DNA of 64,000 nt, taken from assembly GCF_002575655.3 (NCBI RefSeq), contig NC_053041.3:373781054-373845053 (forward strand), written 5' to 3'. The notes beneath the pieces are model-generated. The model made no database searches, was not told where the DNA came from, and saw only the letters and a program-made list of their open reading frames with translations. This DNA comes from Aegilops tauschii subsp. strangulata. Its lineage: Eukaryota > Streptophyta > Magnoliopsida > Poales > Poaceae. Positions 22,829-32,908 of this stretch are shown here, in pieces. A program made the translations under genes and the position numbers. The first letter of the stretch is position 1; each line of letters opens with the position of its first letter.

Positions 22829-23299
22829 TGAGGGAGTCCTGGATTAAGGGGTCCTCGGGCGTCCGGGCTATGTGACGTGGGCTGGACTGATGGGCCATGA
22901 AGATACAAGATAGAAGACTTCCTCCCGTGTCCGGATGGGACTCTCCTTTGCGTGGATGGCAAGCTTGGTATTCGGATATGAAGATTCCTTCCTCTGCAAA
23001 CTGACTCTGTACAACCCTAGGCCCCTCCGGTGTCTATATAAACCGGAGGGTTTAGTCCGTAGAGGCAATCACAATCATACAGGCTAGACATCTAGGGTTT
23101 AGCCATTACGATCTCGTGGTAGATCAACTCTTGTAATCCTCATATTCATCAAGATCAATCAAGCAGGAAGTAGGGTATTACCTCCATCGAGAGCGCCTGA
23201 ACCTGGGTAAACATCGTGTCCCCCGTCTCCTGTTACCATCGACCTTAGACGCACAGTTCGGGACCCCCTACCCGAGATCCGCCGGTTTTGACACCGACA
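22829..23299 (+). repeat. E3 3' LTR
   Basis: It starts TGAGGGAGTCCTGG and ends TTTTGACACCGACA, followed by the TSD GCCGT (23300-23304). The TATA box at 23034-23042 is again enclosed by a 9-bp inverted repeat, CCCTCCGGT (23023-23031) and ACCGGAGGG (23042-23050). Confidence 0.95.
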
Positions 23300-23304
23300 G
23301 CCGT

Positions 23305-23682
23305 CAGGGCCTCTCTGGTGTCTCCAGCCACGGTGAGGACGCCGCTGCTTCCCAGCATCTTCATGAGGTTGTAGGCCGGATGGGTCGCCGCCATGAACTG
23401 AGCCAGGGCAGGGTACCCGAGGATGGCGTTGTACGGGAGGCCGATGTGAGCGATGTCGAAGTCGATAAGCTCGGTGCGGTAGTTGTCACGGGTAACGAAG
23501 GTGACTGGGAGGCGGATCTGCCGCAGAGGGCTAGTAGAACTGCTGCCAACTTCGGAGAAGGGCTTGGTGGGACGGATCCGGCCGTGCGGTACGTGAAGCA
23601 AGCCAAAAGCTTCCACGGAGAGCATGTTGAGGATGGCCCCGCCATCAATGAGGGTCTTGGTCACCGCTACGTTGCAGATGGT
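23305..23682 (-). pseudogene. E2 aspartic protease
   Basis: The protease cleaves the Gag-Pol precursor. On the minus strand NVAVTKTLIDGGAILNMLSV carries the active-site loop (DGGA in place of the common D(S/T)GA). NAILGYPALAQF matches the flap and C-terminal part of gypsy proteases. The frame continues through EALTA directly into the linker at 4388 once E3 is taken away. The N-terminal part of the domain is missing because of the deletion that joins it to gag (see the gag entry). Confidence 0.85.
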
Positions 23683-24122
23683 GGGCGTGCAGAGGCGGCG
23701 CCCATTTGGCAGAAGAACTGCTTGACGTGGCGGTCCGAAGGCGGTGCCTGCGAGCCTTTGAGGAGGGCCGCCACGGCGAGGGGTGCCGGTGCTGCAAAGC
23801 GCGCGATGAAAAGGCCGCGCAGCTCCTCCCAGGAGGCCACAGAAGATCCTGGCAGGTTGAGCAACCAGGCGCGTGGCACGCCGGTGAGGGCCATGGGGAA
23901 CCAGTTGGCCATGACTTTGTCATTGCCTCCGGCTTCCAGAACGGCTTCCTCGTACGCCAGTAGGAAGGCCGCTAGATCCGCCTCGCCGTCATAGCGAGGC
24001 AGCATCTCTGGCTTGAACTTGTGTGGCCACCGCACCTGCCGCAAGGCGGGGGTGAAGGCCCAGAGGCCCATGGCGCCACCGCGCGCGTCCGTCGATCCAG
24101 CCGGAGGAGTGGCACCTGCCAT
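23683..24122 (-). pseudogene. E2 gag, C-terminal part deleted
   Basis: The likely start is ATG at 24122 (MAGATPPAG), soon after the PBS. The capsid core is recognisable: MLPRYDGEADLAAFLLAYEE, then NWFPMALTGVPRAWLLNLPG, then SWEELRGLFIARFA. The frame ends shortly after DRHVKQFFCQMGAASARP, where it meets protease sequence in another frame. The zinc-knuckle region and the start of the protease are therefore gone. Confidence 0.85.
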
Positions 24123-24172
24123 GGGATCCGGACGGAGAGACAGAGCAGGCGGAGAGGCGAAGCTTCGGTGCA

Positions 24173-24190
24173 CCCCTACCTGGCGCGCCA
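24173..24190 (-). other. E2 primer binding site
   Basis: On the minus strand this reads TGGCGCGCCAGGTAGGGG, two bases after the 5' LTR. E8 has the identical 18 bases at 27977-27994. I do not assign the tRNA. Confidence 0.8.
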
Positions 24191-24192
24191 AA

Positions 24193-25080
24193 TGTCGGAT
24201 TCGGGGTTCCGCAGACCCTTGAGAGGTTCGAACTCTGGGGTGCGCACGAAGGACTCTTTCTCCCCAGCCTGCCTACCCAACGATTCCACGACCTAGCTCG
24301 ATGAACCCAAAGAACACGAGACACAGGGGTTTATACTGGTTCGGGCCACTGCGTGGTGTAATACCCTACTCCAGTGTGGTGGTGGATTGCCTCGAGGGGC
24401 TGAGGATGAACTAGTACAGTGGATGAACAGCCTCTGGAGGAGAGGTGTTCTTGAGCTCGATGAGCTGGTGGGTGTGAGGATGGAATGGATCCAATCCAAG
24501 ATCCGTTGCCTCCTATGGTGGTGGCTAGTCCTATTTATAGATGCTCTGGTCCTCTTCCCAAATGTAGGCGGGAAGGGATCCCACAACGGCCAATTTTGAA
24601 GGGAGAAAACTAGTACAAGCTATCCTGACAAAAGTGGTCTTCGCCTGCCAAAGGCTCTGGTGGTGACGCTGTTGTGGGCTCCGTGATGACCTCCGTCCTG
24701 CCGTCCTGCTGGTCTTGGTCTCATTGCACCGATAAGGAAACATTTGCCTGATGCCTCGGGACTCCTCGCCTGCGCTTGCCTCTTTAGCACCAAAGAGGAA
24801 ACTAGCGCGTTGCACCCGCTGGCGCCCGCCTGACCTTGGTCGTCATGGCTCACGTCATGTGAACCTCGCGAGGTGCCCCCTGCATAGATATCTCCGCTCC
24901 TCGGGAGCCAACCTAGCGAGGCCGCCCCCAAGGAGGTCTTGGTGTCGTCCGCCTCGCGAGGCTTGGCCCCTCGCGACGGTCTTGAGTAGTTGCTGCCGAA
25001 GCTGGGCCGTACCGGGCCATTGATGGAGCCACGCCATTGGCCGTAGGCAGGCAAGTCTGGGCACCCCCGTTCCCAGGACA
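24193..25080 (-). repeat. E2 5' LTR
   Basis: It is 888 bp. On the minus strand it starts TGTCCTGGGAACGG and ends ATCCGACA, followed by the PBS. A TATA box CTATAAATA lies at 24531-24540. The right edge abuts E1 protease sequence. Confidence 0.9.
24531..24540 (-). promoter_or_regulatory. TATA box in the E2 5' LTR
   Basis: CTATAAATAG on the minus strand lies ~540 bases inside the LTR, where an LTR promoter is expected. Inferred from sequence only. Confidence 0.5.
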
Positions 25081-26403
25081 CCAACAATAGTAACATTGGC
25101 AACCACAATGGGAACATCCTCACAAATTCCAATATGTATAGCAGTTGATTTATCAGCCATTTGCAAAAATATTTCAGTAGGTCTCAACTTACTCAAATCA
25201 AGTCTTCTATATAAGGAGAAAAGCAGAATACCGACACTAGCTCCTAAGTCACATAAAACAGTTTTAACATAATTACTTTTGATGGAGCATGGTATAGTGG
25301 GTATCCCTGGATCTCCTAATTTCTGAGGTACTTTTCTAATAAAAGATTAGTTTGCAAGCGTGGTGGAAATTTCAACTTCCAGTATCGTTCTCTTATTGGT
25401 GACAATATCTTTCATATATTTAGAATTTGGAGGCATTTTCAAAATATCAGTAAAACGTGTTTGCAATTGCAAAGGTTTAAGCATTTCGACAAAGCGATTA
25501 AAAGCCTCCTCGTCGCTATATTTCACAGCATTACTAGGGAATGGCATAGGTTTTTGGACACATGGTTCCCTTTCTTTACCATATTTCCTAGCAACCAAAT
25601 CACTTTTATCATATCTTTTATTCTAAGGAGGTGGGTTATCAAGATCAATTGTAGGTTCTATTTCTATGTCATTCTCTGGTTGAGCGTCAACATGATCATT
25701 ACTAGCATCATCATTATCATTATCACTAGGTGTATGCTCATTACCAAATTGTGTCTCGGCATTAGAAATAGAAACATCATTAGGATTCTCAGGAGGTTTT
25801 TAAATAATAGGTTCACTAGAAGCATGCAAAGTTCTATCCTTATTCTTCTTCTTCTTCCTCTTCTTCTTAGATGAACTAGATGCATCAATGTTAATTCGCC
25901 GAGAATCTTGCTCAATTCTTTTAGGACGACCTTGATGACATAGAGGATCCAGAGTCATTTTACCTCCTCTAGTTACTACTATAATAGATTGGTCATTCTT
26001 TTTATTATTCATCTCATTAAGCAATCGTTTTGTGATTTAGAAACTTGTTCCAACTGAGTATGAACCATGGATGAATGTCTACATAAGACTTTAATATCAT
26101 TAGCAATTCTAAACATCAAATCACTCAAGCGTTCAATCAGGATAGCATTACGTTTCAGTTGATTGCTTACGTATCTATTAAAGTATTCTTGCTTCACAAC
26201 AAAGTTATCAAATTCATCCACACACTGACTAGGAGATTTATTATAGCGAACATCACCTTCATCAAACCTATAAAGAGAATTTACTTCTACTACATGTGTT
26301 GGAATTTCAAGTCCATGTATTTCTTTAGTAGGTGGTAGATTCTTAACATCTTCACATTTAATACATTTCTCCTTCATAGATTTCTTTGCTTCTTGCATAT
26401 CTT
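25081..26403 (-). pseudogene. E1 gag (C-terminal part) and protease, Athila type
   Basis: Read on the minus strand from 26403, coding sequence starts in mid-gag (MQEAKKSMKEKCIKCEDVKN) and passes a region with VEVNSLYRFDEGDVRYNKS. It then crosses a Lys-rich block (~25850-25870) and reaches FVEMLKPLQLQTRFTDIL, a segment typical of Athila proteins before the protease. The protease loop reads LCDLGASVG near 25235. It stops at 25080 where E2 is inserted. The gag frame joins exactly to 49130-49160 (FLSLED then MQEAKK) when E7 and one ATCTT copy are taken away. Several stops make it a pseudogene. Confidence 0.85.
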
Positions 26404-26813
26404 TGATGTCTGCTAGAACTACGTCGGTATTTCCCCAAAGACGAAGGGATGATGCAGCACAGCAACGGTAGGTATTCCCCTCAATGATGAGACCAAGACC
26501 AGTAGGAGAATCACGCAACACTACATGAACGGCACCTGCACACAAATAACAAATACTCACAACCCGACGTGTTAAAGGGGTTGTCAATCTATCCCCGGCA
26601 ACGGCGCCAGAAATTCCTTTTGATGTCTGCTTGAACAACGTCGGTATTTCCCCAAAGAGGAAGGGGTGATGCAGCACAGCAACGGTAGGTATTTCCCTCA
26701 GTGATGAGATCAAGGTTATTGAACCAGTAGGAGAACCACGCAACACTACGTGAACGACACCTGTACACAAATAACAAATACTCGCAACCCGACGTATTAA
26801 AGGGGTTGTCAAT
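26404..26813 (-). repeat. E7 3' LTR, end part with duplicated U5 and internal PBS-like copy
   Basis: Two copies of the LTR tail lie in tandem (26404-26587 and ~26620-26813). They are separated by TCCCCGGCAACGGCGCCAG (~26590-26608), which on the minus strand is a PBS with its usual 11-base leader. The LTR continues at 34076 beyond E8. Confidence 0.85.
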
Positions 26814-27973
26814 TGTCGATGTTCAAAAGTAGGGGTCCCTTTTTGCACCCCTCTACTTGTGCGCGGGCAGTCACAGCCCCACGCCCCTGGCCACACTTGG
26901 CGGGGCAGAGGAAGCAAAGGCACAAGACGACTAGATCAACGCCAAGACGGAAACACAAAGAGCAGAAGGGCGAGGTGGACTCCCCCGGCAAGCCCTTGCC
27001 GGGGCGGCCTCCACAGCCCGGGCAAGAGCCTTGCCGGGGCAACTTGCCCAGCACCAGCGGGGCTGCCACCCTCAAGCCTGAGAGTTCTGATGCCCTCAAC
27101 CACATTGGAACCATGGCTCGGGAGGCGCCTCCATGGTGGCATGCAGATCTTTGTGAAGACCAGAAGCATACAAAATCAGATGAGAGTTACAAGACGACGA
27201 TCCTCGGCAAGATCCTTGCCGAGGATACCCACGAGGACCCCGGCAAGCCCCTTTGCCGGGGATGACCACAATGGCAAGACCCTTGCCAGGGCCCCGACAA
27301 GACTCTTGCCGAAGACATCCACGGGGCCGCAGCCAGGCCCACATCTGCCAGAGCTCCGCCGCCATTCCCATGCAGCTGCCAGCCCACCAACCAGGCGAAC
27401 ACCTGCGTGGCGACGTGCGACCTCTAGGACAACTCAGCAAGCACCTACATGGTGGCATGCAATTCTTCATGAAGACCCTACCACCACGCCAGCTCAGCAG
27501 CCTGCCAACCTAGCTGGCGCTGCATGCCTTGTTGGCCTGGACACGTGCTGGAGCAAGGCGGAGTGGCGACGGACGGGACGGGCCTCGTTACCGCCTCCGA
27601 TAAAGCAAGTGGACACCTAAGTAGCGCATTTAATGCACTTTGTCCTATAATGACAGGCGATAAGCTTGTGCACTATATAACTTTCTACCTCCTGTGTGCC
27701 ACTGTGGCAGCCCCTTTGCCTATAAAAGGAGGCCCGCAACGTACTGGGAGAGGATTCGGATCTTTTGGACGAGGCACGCACCGTAGCTAGTTCAGAAGCT
27801 CAACAACACTCAAATACACACCAAAGCAGGACTAGGGTATTACGCATCCCCGCGGCCCGAACCTGGGTAAACGATCTTTGTGCTGGCTTCTAGACCCGCT
27901 CTTTGCACAACCCCGTGCTCGCTAACCGTAGAAGGGATTCCAGTGATCCCATAGGTGTCGTTTTCCCCCGACA
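26814..27973 (+). repeat. E8 5' LTR with hairpin array
   Basis: It starts TGTCGATGTTCAAAAG and ends TTTTCCCCCGACA. A run of GCAAG/CTTGC hairpins lies at 26983-27310 (e.g. CCCCGGCAAG at 26983-26992 with CTTGCCGGGG at 26995-27004). A TATA box CTATAAAA lies at 27720-27727. Confidence 0.93.
27720..27727 (+). promoter_or_regulatory. TATA box in the E8 5' LTR
   Basis: CTATAAAA lies in a promoter-like position. The 3' LTR copy is TATAAAA at 33818-33824. Sequence-based only. Confidence 0.5.
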
Positions 27974-27976
27974 TCT

Positions 27977-27994
27977 TTGGCGCGCCAGGTAGGG
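27977..27994 (+). other. E8 primer binding site
   Basis: TGGCGCGCCAGGTAGGGG lies three bases after the LTR and is identical to the E2 PBS. Confidence 0.85.
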
Positions 27995-28219
27995 GGCGCA
28001 GTTGTGAAAATCCGGTCTAGTTGGCGTAGCGGCTTCGTCGTGGTCGTCGCTCCAAGGAAGAACATGACCAAGCGAGCGACATCATCTACAGACACAGCAA
28101 CCGCCCGTATGGCGATAGAAAAGCTAAGTCATGCAAAACTTTGAATAATTCCTATATGTATAAGGTTATTCTCCTCGGAGGTCACGCTCTTTGTATGGAA
28201 AACTTGTACGCAATGGGGC

Positions 28220-28381
28220 CCTTCCGCTATTGGCAACGCCTTTGTTCTGTTTCGAGTCCGCTCAACAGTTTGAACGGCCGCGTCGAGATCGGCGGGGTGG
28301 CCTTCCACTATTGGTAACGCTCTCGTTCTGTCTCGAGTCCACTCAACGGTTCGAGCGGCCGCGTCGAGGGCAGTAAGGTGG
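28220..28381 (+). repeat. 81-bp tandem duplication in the E8 leader
   Basis: The unit starting CCTTCCGCTATTGG at 28220 is repeated at 28301 (CCTTCCACTATTGG) with ~85-90% identity, in the noncoding leader between the PBS and the end of the antisense gene. No coding sequence is visible in 27995-28633. Confidence 0.75.
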
Positions 28382-28633
28382 TTTGCCTGGCAGCAAGCAG
28401 ACCCGGCAGGCTATCGGGGATCCGCCCTCGAGGCGCCGCGGCCTGGGTTTATTCACCGGCAAGCCTACCCAATTAGCTTAGGGAGGACATACAAAGAGGG
28501 ATCAAACAGGAAAATGACAAGCATCGTTTCAAAGTACTGCAGAGTTATATTACATCAATTGTTGCTGCGGTTCTAACTAAAGATAAAAATTGTCTTGGTC
28601 ATGAACCTGCAGCGGCGATGAGAAACGGGGTGC

Positions 28634-31600
28634 CTAGTCCCGGCGCTGGCCCTCTATCCTCTGAACTCCGTCGATATGGCTGATGATGGGCTCGATACGC
28701 TCCTCGAGTGTCGCGAGGTCCACATCCTCCGACATGCTCTCCAGCGCGGCGTCGAAGTCGAGGTTGGGGTTCCAGTACGCCACCTTGGTGAGAACCTTGG
28801 TCATGGCACCCAGGCAAAGCTTCCGGGCCTCGTTGGCCAGAGAAATCGCTATGTTAGAGTGAAACTGCTCCAGGGCTCCAAGAACGCCCTCGAAGAACAG
28901 GGTCAGTTTGGCATTGGGACTCACGTTCGGCTCTGGGGCGTACCTCATGTTTGGCATCCCCATGGCCGCCAGCTTCGTGGTGATCCTGCCGGCGACGTCG
29001 GAGAGGAGGCTGATCCAGAGGTTTTCGCCCTTCACGTAATCCTCGTGGTTGGCAGTGTCATTCCTCCGCAGCTGCCTCTCGTCCCCCAGCGCCTTGGTCA
29101 GGGTCTCTTCCCGGGCCCTGACCTCTGAAAGCGTCCCCTCAAGACCCTCCAGCTTCAGCTTTAGGTCTTTCACGGAGTCGTTGGCCTTGGAGAGCTGCTC
29201 AGCCTTGCCGAGGACTGCCACCTGCGCCTCCACCAAGGCGCCGTTGAGCGCGTCTTTCTCCTTCGCCAGTCCCAGGACCTGTTCCTTCAGCCCATCCCGC
29301 TCCACCTCCAGCTCCTTCACCTTGCCGGCATGGACCTCGGCCTGAGCATTGAGTGCCTCCTTGTGCCTCTGCTCCAGCTCCTGGGTCCGCTGCGCGGCAA
29401 GCTTCTTGACCTCCTCATCCTTGCCGCGGAGGGTGGCGGCGAGCGCCCCCTCACGGGCGGCAAGGTCCTCCTCCTGAGAGTTCAGCTCGGCCTGGTGTTG
29501 GTGCCGAGCGGCCTCGTCCTTGGCGGCCTGTTCCTTCGCCGCCTCCTGGGCTTTTTCGACATCTGCCTTCAGCAGGATGAGCTCCTGTTTGCGCTCAGCT
29601 AGCAGATCCTAGGCAACCTTCAATTCCTCGTGGGCCTGGCGGAATCAGGCCCGCGTCTCGGTAACGCGCCCCGCGAGGCCCACCTCTGCCTTGTCCACCG
29701 CCGCCATCCTCGACTTTGCCTTGTCCAGGCGGGCACGGTGAAGCGTCTGGAGCTTCTGGAAGTTGGCACTCATGGCCTGGAGGAGCTGCTCCTCTTGGGA
29801 ACCGCTGCCACCGGCGCTCGGTTCGTCAACAACCTCAAGCCCGGCGGCGGCGAGCACCTCGTCATCGAACACCTCCCCCTCGGTGGGCGCCCTGGTGCTC
29901 GCCGTCCCTGGGAGGTGGACAAACAGGTCGTCGCTCACCTTCAGGTACCTACCCGGGCCAGAGGCAGCGGAGGAGGAAGGTTGGTCGTCAACCACCCCCT
30001 CCCCAATAGCGGCCTCGCCGGCCTCCTCGGTAGCGTCCCCGGCGGCCTCCCCGGCAGGCCCCTTGACGGCCTCTTCGGCGGCAGTCTTGGGGGCCTCCTC
30101 AGTGGCGATCTTGTCCGCCTTGGCCTCGGCGTCCCTGGCGACCTCCTCGATGACGGTATCGATGTTCTCCTGGTCCGCCGAGGAAGCGCCTAGATTCCAA
30201 GAAGGAGAATGAGGCAGAGCCAAATCAAAGTCCAAAAGAGTTCAAAGGAAGAAGAAAAAAGAACATGGACGGGAAGCAAGCAAACTTACCAGCACCAGGC
30301 TGGGAAGAACTGGCACCCTCCCCACCAACGTTCGTTGCCGAGGTGGAACCACCGGCACCCAAGTTCGTCTCCTCCTCCTCCATAGGCGTGGGCTCGGCGG
30401 TGGATGCCCTTGCCGGGGACGCCCCTCGGCGCGGCGTAGTCGAGAGGGACGGCGTGTTGGGGGTGGCCCTCGACGGCTCCTCTTGCTGCCTTTCTTCTCC
30501 TGCAAACCCAGCAAGATCGGCATCAAGGATTCACACCCCATAGTTCATCAATGGAAGAGTGAGTTGTGGACTCACGCTGGGGGCTGAAGCAGGGGTTGCG
30601 TCGGGGGCTGTTGTCCGGGCTGCTCTCCACCACCAGCGGCGTACTCGAAGTACCCGCCGGGAGCTTGTCGCTCGTAGAGGCCTTGGCCCTCTTCGCCACC
30701 CTCTGCGCCAGCGTCTCCGTGTCCCTGAGAAGACAACATCAAATCAAAGAAAGATGGCAGAGGAGTAAAGTCAGGAGATAATGTGGGGGGGCGAGATACT
30801 TACTCTTCCTCCACCTCCTCCTCCACTGGCTTCCTCTTCCTCCTTGGGCTAAGAGACCCAAGATCGAAGACGACCTCTGTGTCGACATCTGCGTGAGGAG
30901 AGGAGGGGGATGGAGTCCGGCGAAGCTTGGACGAACAAGAGGCAGTCGCTTTCTTCTTCGCCACCGCGGCCTTCACTGCCATCTTCGCTGCCGCGGCCCT
31001 CGTCTGCCGCACGGACTGCTCCTGGACCTGTTGCCGCGGCATGGCCCTGCCGGGCCGAACTGGTTCGCCGGAGCCAGCCCGGCACAGGACGCGGCTCCTC
31101 CCTGGGGCCGGAGGGTCGTCGGCCTCGGCCTCCCCCTCGGTCGACTCTTCGACCACATCTTCGACAAGAGGAGCCCCGGCGCCGGCACTGCTGGCCTCCC
31201 CAGCAGACTCCACCCATCCGGCGAGCTCCTTGTCCTCCGCGGCCGCACCGGCCTCGTCCTCCACGGCGCCAATGCTGCCGACCTCCCGGGCAAGCTCCGC
31301 CTCCGCCACCCTGGCGGCAATTTAATCCAGCTCCTCCTTGGTGGTATCCCGGATAAGCGCTGGCTCATCACGGACGTACCTCTCCGACAAGCTATCAAAG
31401 AAGTCCTGCGCCTGCTCTGCTTCCGGCTCGACCCAGCTCGGGTCAAGGCCATGTGCATTGAAGTCCGGCATCATAGCAATGATGTTGGTCTGGCGAGAAT
31501 TGTTGCTCAGCGGGACCACTCCCGCTGGCAGCCCAAACAAGGGCCCCTTGACGGCCTTGCCGGCCTTTGCAGTCTTGCCGGTCCTCTCAGCCCTGCCATC

Positions 31601-32496
31601 ACGGTCCATGTCGAGCTGAAAGAGCCTCTAGCAAAAGTGGGTGTGCCCCATCACCGTGAAGTTGTGGTTCAAGACAGGGCGGAGCCTCATGATGTCGGCC
31701 GCGTTCCTGTAATCCCAGGTCGGCCTCCCCTTGTTATGCAATGGGGCAATCCGGCGGCGGATGAAATCAGCCCCAGTCCCTTCAAGGGTGAGCCCGGCCA
31801 CGGTTAGGCAATGGATCCTGGTGGTGGCGATCGAGAGCTTCTTATCATCGGCATCGACGTTGCCCCAGTCATCTCTACGGACCGACGACTCCTGACGGAC
31901 CCGACAAAACTCCTGCGGATCTTCCTCTTTAATCCAGCACCATCGGCCCCGCCACTCTTCCCACCTCTCCTTCTGGGCGCCCTCCGGGTACGTACCCTTC
32001 TCCTGGCTCCTTGGGAACCAGGCGACACAGCCAGAGATGGTGCCTCCTTTCTGGATACGAGGGTAAAAATAGTGGCCGAAGAGCGCCGTGCTGGGATGCA
32101 CTCCAGCGAAGCCCTCACAGAGATGGGCAAAAATGGCCATGCACGCCACCGCATTTGGGGTGAAATCCAGAAGGTGGAAGCCGTAGGTGTGCATGACATC
32201 ATTGAAGAAATCGGAGAAGGGGGGCAGAGAACGCAGGATAAGTAGTCAACAAAGAAAGGATACCGATTCGGGCCGACCTCAGCAAAATCGGCGGGGATGA
32301 TGTGCGTGGCCGGATGCCCCGTCGTCTTCGCCCCCCCTCCCCACAGAGGCTTGAAGTAGTCCCTGAGATGGACGATGTCAACCATACAGGGGAAGTAGGC
32401 GTGCTGCGTCCGAAGCGCCGCCAACTCGCTCTCCGGCGCCTCCTTCTCCCCGGCACCCTTGGCCACTCCCTTGCCCATGCTGGTTTTGGGCGCCAT
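28634..32496 (-). pseudogene. E8 antisense intron-containing gene (putative gypsy-type transposon protein)
   Basis: The gene lies opposite to E8. The likely ATG is at 32496 (MAPKTSMGKG). The N-terminal globular domain (HIIPADFAEVGPNRYPFFVD, then VACMAIFAHLCEGFAGVHPS, then HYFYPRIQKGG) is laid out like exon 1 of the E3 gene. Introns with GT-AG borders lie at 30803-30725 (79 bp), 30575-30500 (76) and 30289-30190 (100), with donors GTAAGT, GTGAGT and GTAAGT. The last exon encodes a Glu/Ala-rich stretch, a long coiled coil (~29600-29100) and a C-terminal helical domain ending at 28634. Breaks: a frameshift in a C run (~32225) and stops at 31628-31630, 31322-31324, 29645-29647 and ~29610. The rest is open, so decay is modest. 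The function is unknown. Confidence 0.82.
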
Positions 32497-32648
32497 GACA
32501 GCTGAGGGGGGCGAAGAATCAAGAGCAATGGGGGCGGCGGCGGCAGGTAGAGGCAACAGAGTTTTTCACTTTGAGGAAGAAGAGAGGAACGGCGGTTCCG
32601 AGATTGAAGAGACACGGAGGGTAAATGAGCAGCACGCCTGCAGTTTCC

Positions 32649-32656
32649 CCTTTTAT
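32649..32656 (-). promoter_or_regulatory. TATA-like box of the E8 antisense gene
   Basis: ATAAAAGG on the minus strand lies ~155 nt upstream of the ATG at 32496, matching the position of the TATA box before the E3 antisense gene. Inferred. Confidence 0.4.
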
Positions 32657-32908
32657 TTTTTAGGGAAGGCACGGGCCGCCTCTTTACCATTTACTATGAT
32701 GTGATGCATGACGGCAGCAACCGCCCCACGCATGATCCCCACGTCACGCACGATATCCACGTCACGCATTCAATGTGGGTCGTGGGGAAGCGCAAGCGAG
32801 CGAGGGAGTTACTGCGGTAAAAACTCCACCGCACGCGCGCCCGCGCACCGTTCTGGGCCTGGCCCAATAACGCTCCGCGCTTATATGTGGCCCAGGCCCG
32901 GGGGCTCC

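Larger units (their letters stand above)
4389..23299 (+). mobile_element. E3: Tat-type gypsy retrotransposon without pol, plus strand
   Basis: The two LTRs are 471 bp each (4389-4859 and 22829-23299) and run TG...CA. The 5-bp target duplication GCCGT lies at 4384-4388 and 23300-23304. I count 19 substitutions and no gaps between the LTRs (~4%), so this is not a recent insertion. The body holds a leader ORF plus a truncated gag (4886-6942), then noncoding DNA, then an antisense intron-containing gene (22268 down to 9519). No protease, RT, RNase H or integrase is visible, so the element would need pol from a partner. E5 (7036-8440) and E4 (10127-19868) are nested inside. Confidence 0.93.
1..25080 (-). 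mobile_element. E2: Tat-lineage Ty3/gypsy retrotransposon, minus strand, 3' end beyond window
   Basis: Read on the minus strand the order is 5' LTR (24193-25080), PBS (24173-24190), gag, protease, then RT, RNase H, archaeal-type RNase H and integrase (4388 down to 743). The extra RNase H after the RT-associated one is the hallmark of the Tat/Ogre lineage. E3 (4389-23299) interrupts it; taking E3 and one copy of its TSD away puts the protease-to-RT linker back in one reading frame. E2 itself sits in the protease gene of E1 (junction 25080/25081). Its 3' LTR lies to the left of the window, so its own TSD cannot be checked. It is coding-dead through stops, frameshifts and two deletions. Confidence 0.9.

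Noticed and set aside
27200..27310. Repeated GGCAAG units considered as a CRISPR-like or satellite array
   Set aside because: Spacing is irregular, arms are inverted pairs and the block is part of an LTR; nothing else in the window is prokaryotic.
29630..31807. Long plus-strand open frames in the E8 interior (e.g. 30893-31807)
   Set aside because: They are shadows of the minus-strand gene, which has domain structure, coiled coil and splice sites; the plus frames are low-complexity and lack gag or pol motifs.
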